Shown: piece after piece, positions 1-6,613 of the stretch | Layout of the letters: the number at the start of each line of letters is the position of its first letter | Position numbering within the stretch: the stretch's first letter is position 1 | Assembly (NCBI GenBank): GCA_964392615.1 | Contig: CAYMRB010000156.1 | Location: 1 to 19,873 of the forward strand | Origin: CAYMRB01 sp964392615 | GTDB taxonomy: Bacteria > Planctomycetota > UBA8108 | DNA: 19,873 nt | Direction: 5' to 3' | Program-made: the position numbers and the translations under genes | The notes under the pieces: model-generated | The model's input: only the letters and a program-made list of their open reading frames with translations | Told to the model about the DNA's origin: nothing | Database searches by the model: none

Positions 1-423
1 GTCTGGGTACGGATTCGCACTCGAGAAGAGGTCTGGACCGACGAGGCCGACTTCGTCGAGCGACGATTCACTTGGCCGTACACGGAGTCGCGTGATCCCA
101 GCGTGAGGTCGAGGATCGACGAGCACTTCCGATCAGAACTGGCATCGCTCTCGGGCGATAGCTCAACCTCGCGCAATTCCGGGAAGGAACTGTATTCGGA
201 ATTCGTGGAACGCCCCTTCGAAAGATTGACGGCCAAAGGCTTCTGGCGACGCCCGACCGCCGAGAAGCCGTTGACGCGCGCAGACGCAGACTGGCTCATC
301 GAACGCCTATCAGGGGCCATTGGAGGATCGCGGACTGGCTATGCCCCGGACGACCTTGCCGGTGTGTACCGGGTCGTGCACTACATCAACGCTGGCCTTG
401 CGTTGGGGCTGTTCGAACCGTAG
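1..423 (+). CDS. 3' end of an unrecognised protein gene (partial)
   Basis: Frame 1 is open from the first base to a TAG at 421-423, giving 140 visible residues, so the true start lies upstream of the window. A GTG at 103 could be read as a start, but the frame is open before it with ordinary coding character (VWVRIRTREEVWTDEADF), so a partial gene is more likely. The protein is soluble-looking and charged, with no membrane segment, signal peptide or motif I can name. The C-terminal half looks helical (ADADWLIERLSGAIGG; DDLAGVYRVVHYINAGLALG). No function is proposed. Confidence is good that it codes and nil about role. Confidence 0.6.
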   Translation, partial: VWVRIRTREEVWTDEADFVERRFTWPYTESRDPSVRSRIDEHFRSELASLSGDSSTSRNSGKELYSEFVERPFERLTAKGFWRRPTAEKPLTRADADWLIERLSGAIGGSRTGYAPDDLAGVYRVVHYINAGLALGLFEP

Positions 424-831
424 AGAGACCAAGCGCTCTAGAATTGCCTAGCCGCCCCTCTCGCGCATCACGACGGCCCGTGCGCCGCGCGGAGCATACT
501 GGTCGACGCGGGGCCCTTGCGCATCCCGGCGCCCCGGAGAATGCCGCTGATGCGGCCGCGTCTCCGGCGAGGGGGGGGCCGGGGGCGAGCGCGAGCGGAG
601 TTGATTACATCCCCGCGTGCAAAATGTCTCCAATCCTCGCATCCGACAACACAGCACACGTGATCATCGTCACGGCCGCCGGGCGAGAACTTCAGATTTC
701 GCGGGCCCTTTCCTCTCCCCGTTGCGATTAGATGGCGGATAGGAGATGGCAATCCGCTGGCGCGGCGACCGAAGCGCCACAGGGCGATCGGACAACATGC
801 CGCGCGGAGCTTACATGTGGAGGGCTTCGGC
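424..831. other. Intergenic region without a convincing gene
   Basis: This 408-base gap separates the first gene from the repeat protein. It includes a G-rich run near 570-590. Short frames here (for example from a TTG at 444 or a start at 732) are Arg/Pro/Ala-rich, lack ribosome binding sites and look like high-GC noise. The promoter for the gene starting at 832 should lie here. A TTGATT at 601-606 resembles a -35 box but has no good -10 partner 17 bases on, so no promoter is called. Confidence 0.4.
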
Positions 832-2277
832 ATGCAGTGGTCGAAGGGAATCGCGTGGATCGGGGTGGTGGTCGTCTCGCTCGTTTGCGGAAGCGCATCG
901 CTCGCGCAGGTGACGCTCGACCCTTCGTGGCCCGAGAACCCCCGCACCTTCGACTGGGGGGAATATGACAAGGCCTCCTCGGTCCAGCAGACCGACGACG
1001 GCGGCTACATCGTCGCGGCGCAGTCCTGGTCTAGCGCCAGGAGGATCGACGTCTACCTGCTCAAACTCGACTCGCGGGGAGACCTTGATCCCGCCTGGGA
1101 TCCGAACCCCAAGACCTTCGGCGGAGAGCATGGAGACTGGGCCAGTACGGTTCGCCAGACCTCAGACGGCGGCTACGTTGTCGCGGGTGGGACCTGGTCC
1201 ATCGACCCCGATGAAACGGACGTCTACCTGCTCAAGCTCGATTCTCGGGGCGGGGTCCGATGCGGCGCCGGGTCGGATGACGGCNNNNNNNNNNAGCTCG
1301 ATGCCGGGGGCAACCTCGATCCTGCTTGGGATCCCATTCCCTGGGCCTTCGGGGGGGAGGATGACGACTGGGCCCTGGCGGTCCTGCAAACGTCGGACGG
1401 CGGCTACATCGTCGCGGGGAGCACCGAGTCCTTTGGTGCAGGAGAGAACGACGTATACCTCGTGAAGCTCGATGCTGGCGGCGACCTCGATCCGGCCTGG
1501 GAGATCAACCCCAAGACCTTCGGTGGCTCGGAGGACGACGGGGCTCGGTCGGTTCAACAGACATCCGACGGCGGCTACATCGTCGCGGGGAGCACCGCGG
1601 GGGTCGGCTTCACAGGAGACGTCTACCTTATCAAGCTTGACTCGGCAGGGAATCTCGATCCGGCCTGGGAAACCAATCCCAGGACCTTCGGCGGTGAGCG
1701 TTTCGACTGGGCCTCATCGGTCCAACAGACATCCGACGGCGGCTACATCGTCGCGGGGACGACCTTGTCCTTCGGCGCAGGACGTGCCGATGTCTACTTG
1801 ATCAAGCTCGATTCTCGGGGCCAACTCGATCCCGCCTGGGAGACGAACCCCACGACCTTCGGCAGGGTGGTCAACGAACGCGCTAACTCCGGCCAAGTGA
1901 CCTCCGACGGCGGCTACATTGTCGCGGGTTACACAAATCCCAGCGGCGGGGGACAGGACGATGCCTACCTCGTGAAGTTCGCCCCGGCCCGTCATTTCCT
2001 GCGCGGCGACTGTAACGGCGACGGGCTTGCGCAGGGCGTGCCGGACGCGGTCTTTCTCCTCGACTACCTCTTCCTCCGGGGCGAACGGCCGCCGTGCTTC
2101 GCAGCTTGCGATACGGACGGTGACGGCAAGGTCCGAGGCACCCCCGACGCGGTCTACTTGCTGCACCTTCTCTTCCGGGGCGGCGATCCTCTGCCCGCTC
2201 CGTTCCCCGAGTGCGGGCTCGGGGCGGTTTGGTTGGACGGCCCCATCACCTGCGAGGTGGAGCCCGAGTGTCCGTGA
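832..2277 (+). CDS. Secreted six-repeat protein with dockerin-like C-terminus
   Basis: I start the gene at ATG 832 because GGAGGG at 819-824 sits 7 bases upstream; a GTG at 817 is in frame but would put that site inside the gene. Residues 1-26 form a signal peptide (MQWSKGIAWIGVVVVSLVCG, cleavage near ASLA/Q), so the protein is exported. Residues ~29-387 are six ~57-residue repeats with core 'LDPAW..NP.TFGG' + 'S.QQTSDGGYIVAG.T' + 'DVYLIKLDS.G'. These resemble delta-60-type or beta-propeller-like repeats of surface and secreted proteins. Residues ~391-470 are a paired dockerin-like module (LRGDCNGDG ... LLDYLFLRG ... CDTDGDG ... LLHLLFRGG). In both halves the usual second calcium-loop segment (D-[IL]-S-D) is replaced (QGVPDA, RGTPDA), so calcium binding may be weak. 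The gene contains a 10-N gap, so total length is uncertain. A surface or binding role is inference only. Confidence 0.85.
   Translation: MQWSKGIAWIGVVVVSLVCGSASLAQVTLDPSWPENPRTFDWGEYDKASSVQQTDDGGYIVAAQSWSSARRIDVYLLKLDSRGDLDPAWDPNPKTFGGEHGDWASTVRQTSDGGYVVAGGTWSIDPDETDVYLLKLDSRGGVRCGAGSDDGXXXXLDAGGNLDPAWDPIPWAFGGEDDDWALAVLQTSDGGYIVAGSTESFGAGENDVYLVKLDAGGDLDPAWEINPKTFGGSEDDGARSVQQTSDGGYIVAGSTAGVGFTGDVYLIKLDSAGNLDPAWETNPRTFGGERFDWASSVQQTSDGGYIVAGTTLSFGAGRADVYLIKLDSRGQLDPAWETNPTTFGRVVNERANSGQVTSDGGYIVAGYTNPSGGGQDDAYLVKFAPARHFLRGDCNGDGLAQGVPDAVFLLDYLFLRGERPPCFAACDTDGDGKVRGTPDAVYLLHLLFRGGDPLPAPFPECGLGAVWLDGPITCEVEPECP
916..1980 (+). repeat. Six tandem ~170-bp coding repeats
   Basis: Each unit encodes ~57 residues beginning LDP[AS]W and ending [DA]xYL[LIV]K[LF]. 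The codon string for SDGGYIVAG is almost identical at the DNA level in repeats 3-5, which favours slippage, recombination and assembly collapse. Repeat 1 (LDPSW) and repeat 6 (TFGRVVNE) are the most divergent. The unit between repeats 2 and 3 is broken by the assembly gap. Confidence 0.85.
1285..1294. other. Assembly gap (10 Ns) inside the repeat array
   Basis: Ten Ns interrupt the repeat gene just after a repeat boundary. The residues before it (VRCGAGSDDG) do not fit the repeat consensus, whereas the sequence after it resumes in register at 'KLDAGG'. Ten is probably a placeholder length. The open frame across it may be fortuitous, and one or more whole repeats could be missing. Confidence 0.95.
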
Positions 2278-2290
2278 CGCTCGCAGCGTC
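2276..2290 (+). terminator. Short hairpin overlapping the stop codon, possible weak terminator
   Basis: GACGCT-CGC-AGCGTC forms a perfect 6-bp stem directly at the TGA of the repeat gene. There is no T-tract after it. A second hairpin, AGCCGT-CGGCC-ACGGCT, lies at 2353-2369 between the two convergent genes. Either could end transcripts or stabilise 3' ends; the evidence is structural only. Confidence 0.3.
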
Positions 2291-2518
2291 GGTACGTGCC
2301 GCGAAGGCGTGGTCATGATGGGTTAGCGCAAGCGACCTTCGCGGAACTTGCGAGCCGTCGGCCACGGCTGAATGCGAGCTGCGCACGAGAGCGTTCTTGA
2401 GCGAGAGTCGGGGCCCGGGGGGCGGACGCGAGCGAAATCGTCTGCATCCGAGCGTGTATTCCCAGCGCAACTCGAGGCCCTCCCAACTCGAAGGCGACGG
2501 TGTCACTCCCGCCGCAGA

Positions 2519-3835
2519 CTACTCAGGAGCTTCCTTCGCCTTGATGCTCCCGTTGCCGTTCTCGAGGCAGAGCGCTTGGACGACGGGCCGGCCAGACTTG
2601 TTAGAGATAGCGAGCACTCCGCCGTTGTCGTCGGCCCCGAGCGAGACAACACCATCACCGGATTCGTCGCCAATGCCCAGGAATCCGTTGCCGGCGAGGG
2701 CCCCAGCCTGGAGAACGCGCGTTCCGGCTTTGTTTGTGATGCCCAGGTACCCGCCGTTCTCGCTGGCGGAGGCCCCGACGACGGTCGTGCCAGCTCTGTC
2801 GGCTATCTGGAGAACTCCACCGTCCTTGCCGCCGCCGTCCTCGGCGCAATACGTGCGAACAACGGGCTGGCCGAACCTGTTGGCAACCGCGAAGACTCCT
2901 CCGTTCTCGTCGGTTGCTGCGACGATCGCTTTTCTTCCGTGGCTGTCGGCAATACTGAAGCTGCCACCACCGGCCGAGCCTTGTGTCAGGGCAATGATAT
3001 CCTGGCCGTCCTGGTCGAAGATGTGCAGGGAACCGCCCGACTTGTCGCTAGGCCCCAGTGCGGCAATCGGTTTGCCCCTGTTGTCTGCTATGCCGATGGA
3101 GCCGCCGCCCGAGATAGGGCCCGCCATCACGATCTTGTTGCCCGCCGCGTTGGAAACCTCGAAGGATCCACCATCCTTTGTGCCCTTCACGAGAACCCCA
3201 CCGGAGCGGTTCGCGTCCGCCACGGCGAGAACTCCGCCCTCCTTTTTGGCCTTAGCAACCACGGCGTTGTGACCGGCTGTGTCCGAAATCTCCAGGGTGC
3301 CGCCGTTCGGCTCGGACGCCAAGTGGACACTCGAGTTGCCGTTCGCGCCGGAGATCGTCAAGGATCCCCTTCCCTCCAACGACAGCGCCGTCAAGACGTG
3401 TTCGCGCGCCTTGTTGTAGATTCCGAGGATTCCGCCGTCTGAGCCTATGGTCAAAGCTATGCCAGGCGTGCCAGTCGCATCAGCTATCGCTAGAACACCA
3501 CCGCCCTCCACGCCGACCCCAACATTGACGACTGCTTGGCCAGCCTTGTTGCAGATGCCGAGCACACCTCCGCCGCCCTCAGGATGCCGTCGGATGCGAA
3601 CGATGGATCTGCCTTCGTGGACAACTTCGAATGCGTGCGCGCGTACAGTTCCCTCGAACTCGACGTCGCCATCCCGAGACTCACCGTCCACGGTGGACAT
3701 GGGCAACCTGCAACCTGAATTCACGCTGCAGGCGACGACCAGGCCAAGGCTGATGGCCAGCACAATGTTGACGAGGCGTGCCCGCCGAAACCGCTTTTCG
3801 ATCCGCGCCACTCGAGTCTCGAGGTCAATTGTCAT
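2519..3835 (-). CDS. Membrane-anchored Gly-Gly repeat protein, probable beta-solenoid
   Basis: A 438-aa protein. The ATG at 3833-3835 is preceded by CAGGAGGAG (3842-3850 on the minus strand) at 6 bases, a strong ribosome binding site. Residues 1-20 are charged and helical (TRVARIEKRFRRAR). Residues 21-37 are a membrane segment (LVNIVLAISLGLVVA) followed by C36, so either a signal anchor or a lipoprotein is possible (VVAC). After a linker with FEVVHEGRSIVRI come about 15 repeats of ~22 residues, pattern GG-x-[LF]-x-[IV]-x-[ND]-x-x-G-x-x-[VI]-x-x..., from residue ~88 to the end. Such short Gly-turn repeats are expected to stack as a beta-solenoid outside the cytoplasm. No enzyme motif is visible. 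The protein may be structural, adhesive or surface-layer-related; this is inference. It converges on the upstream secreted repeat gene. I do not recognise a named family. Confidence 0.85.
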   Translation of the reverse strand: MTIDLETRVARIEKRFRRARLVNIVLAISLGLVVACSVNSGCRLPMSTVDGESRDGDVEFEGTVRAHAFEVVHEGRSIVRIRRHPEGGGGVLGICNKAGQAVVNVGVGVEGGGVLAIADATGTPGIALTIGSDGGILGIYNKAREHVLTALSLEGRGSLTISGANGNSSVHLASEPNGGTLEISDTAGHNAVVAKAKKEGGVLAVADANRSGGVLVKGTKDGGSFEVSNAAGNKIVMAGPISGGGSIGIADNRGKPIAALGPSDKSGGSLHIFDQDGQDIIALTQGSAGGGSFSIADSHGRKAIVAATDENGGVFAVANRFGQPVVRTYCAEDGGGKDGGVLQIADRAGTTVVGASASENGGYLGITNKAGTRVLQAGALAGNGFLGIGDESGDGVVSLGADDNGGVLAISNKSGRPVVQALCLENGNGSIKAKEAPE

Positions 3836-4303
3836 GACTCGCTCCTCCTGCCTGTCGTGCTGCTCATGCTGCCAAGGGGGGCACGTTCAGCGTACAGTCC
3901 CTGAGGGCTTCGCCGCGATCACTTTCTGGACGCCCAGGACCGCTCCCATGCGAGTACGAGCTGTTTGCACCGAATTCCCATCCTCGGCGATTCGCGGGAC
4001 TCGAGGGCCTGAGCCTCTCTATCACTACTGGTTGACAATCGAGGGGGGGGCGGAAGGTCGTCGAGCGGCCGTTCCGCGGGCGTCGAGGATGGCGTCCCAC
4101 CGTGCACATCGGAACGGAACAGACCTCTGAGCGCAGACGACGATTCCTCGCGCACCCGATGCGCTCCGCTGTATATAATCCCCGAGTAGCAGCTCGGGCC
4201 GCCGCCTGATCAGCGGCGGAAGGGCGCTCGCGGCGTCGACGCCTCATCGGATCTCCAACGCGTGCCGTCGCGGCGCCCGCCCGACTCACACCGGAGATCT
4301 GAC
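3836..4303. other. Divergent intergenic region
   Basis: This 468-base region lies between the 5' ends of two divergently transcribed genes (2519-3835 minus and 4304-5449 plus), so it should hold both promoters. The plus-side -10 box and leader hairpins are listed separately. The minus-side promoter was not identified. Open frames here (for example 3864-4289 minus) are Arg-rich and not convincing as genes. Confidence 0.5.
4174..4219 (+). promoter_or_regulatory. TATAAT -10 box followed by two leader hairpins
   Basis: A perfect TATAAT lies at 4174-4179 in otherwise GC-rich DNA; no good -35 is present at 16-18 bases. Immediately downstream are two back-to-back hairpins: CCCGAG-TAGCAG-CTCGGG (4181-4198) and CCGCCGC-CTGATCA-GCGGCGG (4199-4219). 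Transcription from this box would start inside or next to the first hairpin, giving a structured leader of ~115 nt before the ATG at 4304. The hairpins could be an operator, an RNA-stability element or an attenuator-like structure. Position and perfect stems are seen; function is inferred. Confidence 0.45.
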
Positions 4304-5449
4304 ATGCCCGAAGTCAACGGCAGCGCACTGCTGTTCGAGATTCTCAAGGCCGTTGTCGACGACGCACGTGCGCTATCGCAAGTCGATGGTGGCCAGCGGC
4401 GCAACTTGATCGAGAGAGCGCTCGATCGCCTGAGAACCTCCGTCCGGAACGCTCTGGGCCAAGAGGTTCTCGAAAGGCTCGCCTGCGACCCAGTGTTCCG
4501 ACCTGATGCGCTTCCGGTCGAGGGGTGGCTTGAGGACCTTGACGAGCTGCTGAAGCTGGCGGTGGTTCGAGGCGGCTGGCGCACTGGTTTCCAGGGCTTT
4601 GCAGTATTCGACAAGTGCGTCGACGGGTTCGACCCGCCCGCGATCGCGTCGGACTATGTGGAGCGCCATGAGTGGACCCAACTGGGAGATCGGCACCGAA
4701 TCAGTGGGCGTCTTGCCTGGGCAGCACGTCAAATCAAGCAGGCCCTGAACGACGTCGGTCCACACCTGAAAGTAGCGTCAGTTACGGAACTCGCGCGGAC
4801 GGTCAGCCGGATAGTCGCACAGCCGGCGAACGACGCCGCAGTCGATTCACCGTCGCGGGACTGCGGTTCGGACTCCGAGGGGGCGGACGAGCCGAACCGC
4901 ATCTGGTGCGAGAACGGGAAGTGGACGGTCGTGTTCGAGGGGGAGAGAGCCTCCGTGGAGGAGAAGAAGAGGATGTGGATTAAGGCCCTCGCCGTGCTGC
5001 TTCTCAATCCCGGTGAACCCCAACACGCGAACGATCTCGCGAAGCTCGTTGGCTCCCCACACAAGGAACACTCCCGCGATTCGAACGACACCTCTGCAGA
5101 TCAGCAAGCTATCGACGAGTACAAGAAGGGCTTGGCCGATCTGAACCAGCAGATAGAAGAAGCGGCCGGCCGACACGACGCCTGCTCCCAAGCCCGCCTC
5201 GAAGAGAAGAAGAGTCGGCTTGTCCAGGAACTCAGCCGCAATCAGAGCAATCGCGGCCGTCCGCGCAGTGAGGCCGACCCCTACAGTCGGCAGCGACTGA
5301 ATGCTCGCAGCGGGCTGGAAGACTGCCGAGAGTACTTCAGAGACGATCCACCGGGCCTCTTCGCGCACCTCGAGGAGTCTCTCAAGTACGGCACCAGAAT
5401 CACGTATGATCCGGACCTGCCGGTTCGCTGGAGCGGAGACGTCGTGTAG
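4304..5449 (+). CDS. Predicted regulator/signalling protein with winged-helix-like and coiled-coil segments
   Basis: The ATG at 4304 has GGAG at 4293-4296, 7 bases upstream; an in-frame start at 4262 lacks one. The protein is 381 aa. Residues 1-195 are an unrecognised, mostly helical N-terminal region, ending in an acidic linker. Residues ~202-250 (IWCENGKWTVVFEG ... ALAVLLLNPGEPQHANDLAKL) match the pattern 'W.v.f.G ... la.LL..PG....dL'. This segment occurs next to coiled-coil tails in large bacterial predicted regulators, especially in actinobacteria, and looks like a winged helix. Residues ~266-312 are a coiled coil (EYKKGLADLNQQIEEA ... ARLEEKKSRLVQEL). Residues ~316-378 match the usual tail of that architecture (GR.R ... 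LGxHLxxSxxxGxxxxYxPDxxxPVxW). In those proteins the module follows ATPase or TPR domains; here it follows a novel N-terminus. Function is not established. It may or may not belong to the integrated element downstream. Confidence 0.75.
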   Translation: MPEVNGSALLFEILKAVVDDARALSQVDGGQRRNLIERALDRLRTSVRNALGQEVLERLACDPVFRPDALPVEGWLEDLDELLKLAVVRGGWRTGFQGFAVFDKCVDGFDPPAIASDYVERHEWTQLGDRHRISGRLAWAARQIKQALNDVGPHLKVASVTELARTVSRIVAQPANDAAVDSPSRDCGSDSEGADEPNRIWCENGKWTVVFEGERASVEEKKRMWIKALAVLLLNPGEPQHANDLAKLVGSPHKEHSRDSNDTSADQQAIDEYKKGLADLNQQIEEAAGRHDACSQARLEEKKSRLVQELSRNQSNRGRPRSEADPYSRQRLNARSGLEDCREYFRDDPPGLFAHLEESLKYGTRITYDPDLPVRWSGDVV

Positions 5450-5547
5450 GTTCAACCGTCGTAGGGCAGACGACTTGAGCATAGAGTGCGGAGCCAGCTC
5501 CTCGGGCCTCCGGCTCGAAGTTCGCCTCCATCGATTCGCAGAGGCGA

Positions 5548-5565
5548 CCGATGTAGCCGATGTAG
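5548..5565 (+). repeat. Two tandem copies of CCGATGTAG
   Basis: CCGATGTAG occurs twice with no spacer (5548-5556 and 5557-5565). It lies just before two hairpins and ~100 bases ahead of the excisionase-like gene, where recombination or regulator binding sites would be expected. It may be a protein-binding direct repeat or chance. Confidence 0.4.
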
Positions 5566-5567
5566 GT

Positions 5568-5645
5568 CACAACTCAGGCCGTTGTGGGTCACGCAGATAA
5601 GGGTGGAAGCCCGGTCAACCCCTGACGGGCCAACAACTCACCCTT
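5568..5645 (+). promoter_or_regulatory. Hairpin plus nested long inverted repeat upstream of the excisionase-like gene
   Basis: CACAAC-TCAGGCC-GTTGTG forms a perfect 6-bp hairpin at 5568-5586; it is flanked by GGTCAC on both sides (the left copy shares its last three bases with the stem). Then AAGGGTG (5599-5605) pairs with CACCCTT (5639-5645), enclosing GCCCGGTCA (5609-5617) and TGACGGGC (5623-5630), which pair with one bulged G. The outer arm ends ~19 bases before the ATG at 5665, so the folded leader would sit close to the GGAG ribosome binding site at 5653-5656. It may control expression of the element's first gene, or be an Int/Xis binding or attachment region. No copy was found at the other end of the element. 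Confidence 0.45.
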
Positions 5646-5664
5646 CCTGCACGGAGACCTGAGC

Positions 5665-5898
5665 ATGACCAGCTCTACGGCGACGCAGACCGCGAACTCA
5701 GCCGACGCAGCCGAATTGATCGACGTCCGAGAGGTTGCTCGGCTTCTCGGGGTCTCAGCCAAGCACGCCAGGCGCCTGGCAGATCGAGGCGCAATGCCGG
5801 CCCCGCTGCGCCTGTCCCGACTCGTGAGGTGGCGCAGGGATCAAGTGTTGGACTGGATTCGCAGCGGCTGCCCCTCATGCCGCGCGCGCCGCACCTGA
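5665..5898 (+). CDS. AlpA/excisionase-like helix-turn-helix protein
   Basis: A 77-aa protein; ATG 5665 follows GGAG (5653-5656) at 8 bases. Residues ~18-62 carry the MerR-like excisionase/AlpA pattern: 'LIDVREVARLLGVSAKHARRLADRGAMPAPLRLSRLVRWRRDQVLDWI', in which V-[AR]-x-L-L-G-V-S begins the helix-turn-helix and the G.MP.P.RL...RW...[ED]...W wing follows. Such proteins bind DNA near att sites and direct excision, or activate integrase and replication genes in satellites. A Cys pair (CPSC) and basic tail end the protein. It stands first in the element, with the hairpin region upstream. Family assignment is strong; whether it is an excisionase or an activator is inferred. Confidence 0.85.
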   Translation: MTSSTATQTANSADAAELIDVREVARLLGVSAKHARRLADRGAMPAPLRLSRLVRWRRDQVLDWIRSGCPSCRARRT

Positions 5899-5913
5899 CC
5901 TCCCCGACATGAC

Positions 5914-5934
5914 AACGCCCGGCGGCGGGCCGGG
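5914..5934 (+). other. Perfect 8-bp GC hairpin between element genes
   Basis: CGCCCGGC-GGCGG-GCCGGGCG is a perfect stem with a 5-base loop, 16 bases after the stop of the helix-turn-helix gene and 45 bases before ATG 5979. No T-run follows, so it is not a classical terminator. It could partly terminate, protect the upstream message, or be a protein site separating the regulator from the replication genes. Confidence 0.5.
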
Positions 5935-5978
5935 CGACTGTCGGACTGGGTCCCCACTCTCGAATGGAGAAAGTTTCC

Positions 5979-6170
5979 ATGAAGCTAACGCTGCTTCTGC
6001 CGGCTATCAAGCCGATCCTCGAGGATCGCCGGGAACTCAACGACGATCAGATAGAAGGTTTGCTGTGGGAAACCTTGCGCCGGATGCCGGCGCCGCACCC
6101 CGAGCGCCGATCGCTACTCGAGGTCCGCCGACGCCTTGCACGTCGGCGCCGTGCGAGGGCAGCCCGATGA
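5979..6170 (+). CDS. Small basic protein of the element, unrecognised
   Basis: 63 aa starting at ATG 5979, chosen because GGAG (5966-5969) lies 9 bases upstream; an earlier in-frame ATG at 5964 overlaps that site. The sequence begins MKLTLLLPAIKPILEDRREL, has a helical acidic middle (DDQIEGLLWETLRRM) and ends in an Arg-rich tail (EVRRRLARRRRARAAR) suited to nucleic-acid contact. Its TGA overlaps the next ATG (ATGA at 6167-6170), so translation is probably coupled. It is not a family I know. In this position it may be a replication accessory or DNA-binding protein; that is inference from place and charge. Confidence 0.65.
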   Translation: MKLTLLLPAIKPILEDRRELNDDQIEGLLWETLRRMPAPHPERRSLLEVRRRLARRRRARAAR

Positions 6171-6613
6171 CCAGCGCAGACATCGCGCCGGGTATTCCGG
6201 GCACTCTTCGACCCTGTGCGGCCGGCTGGAGATTCGGCCGCGAGAACCGCGAGTGGCTTCTCGCCGGTCCGCAGTGGCCAGGCACCGACATCTACTACGC
6301 GCGCATCTTCCGCGACCGAGTCGAGATGCTCGCCCAAGGAGTCGTCGCGATCAACTTCGCGCCATCCGTCAACGAACTCGTGCGGCAAGCTGATAAACGC
6401 TACCGCCCGGAGCTGCGACGCGACGCGCGGCTGGCCCAGTGGCAGATTGCGCGGAAGCGCCTTCATGCTCTGTGGGACGAGGAAGACCGGGTCCGCGAGG
6501 GTCGCGCTCCCGCGAGTCACGCCATCATTGTCGATCGACTTTCCACGCAGAGCATCGCCGCCGTTGAACAGTACGTCCGACGGCTTGGTGGCCGTGTCAG
6601 GAGGAGTGCATGA
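6167..6613 (+). CDS. 148-aa unrecognised protein of the element
   Basis: The ATG at 6167 overlaps the TGA of the preceding gene, and its own TGA (6611-6613) overlaps the ATG of the ATPase gene, so all three should be translated as a unit. The frame is open upstream to 5909, but that part is Pro/Gly/Arg noise lying over the preceding gene. The N-terminal half is likely beta-rich (WRFGRENREWLLAGPQW ... YYARIFRDRVEMLAQGVVAINF); the second half is helical and charged (VNELVRQADKRYRPELRRDARLAQWQIARKRLHALWDEEDRVREG). No catalytic motif is seen. Coupling to the ATPase suggests a partner in replication or its control. Confidence 0.7.
   Translation: MTSADIAPGIPGTLRPCAAGWRFGRENREWLLAGPQWPGTDIYYARIFRDRVEMLAQGVVAINFAPSVNELVRQADKRYRPELRRDARLAQWQIARKRLHALWDEEDRVREGRAPASHAIIVDRLSTQSIAAVEQYVRRLGGRVRRSA

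Noticed and set aside
601..629. TTGATT as a -35 box for the first repeat gene
   Set aside because: No acceptable -10 lies 16-18 bases downstream, and the site is ~200 bases from the start codon.
2372..3442. Plus-strand frames of 356 and 291 codons
   Set aside because: They lie antisense to the 22-residue repeat protein and mirror its repeat rhythm. The minus-strand gene has a strong ribosome binding site and membrane anchor; these have neither.
5548..5645. CRISPR or tRNA-like structure
   Set aside because: There are only two short tandem copies with no spacer, and no cloverleaf or T-loop consensus was found.
5909..6166. Upstream extension of the 148-aa gene
   Set aside because: It overlaps the 63-aa gene in another frame and is low-quality Gly/Pro/Arg sequence. 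The ATGA overlap gives a better start at 6167.
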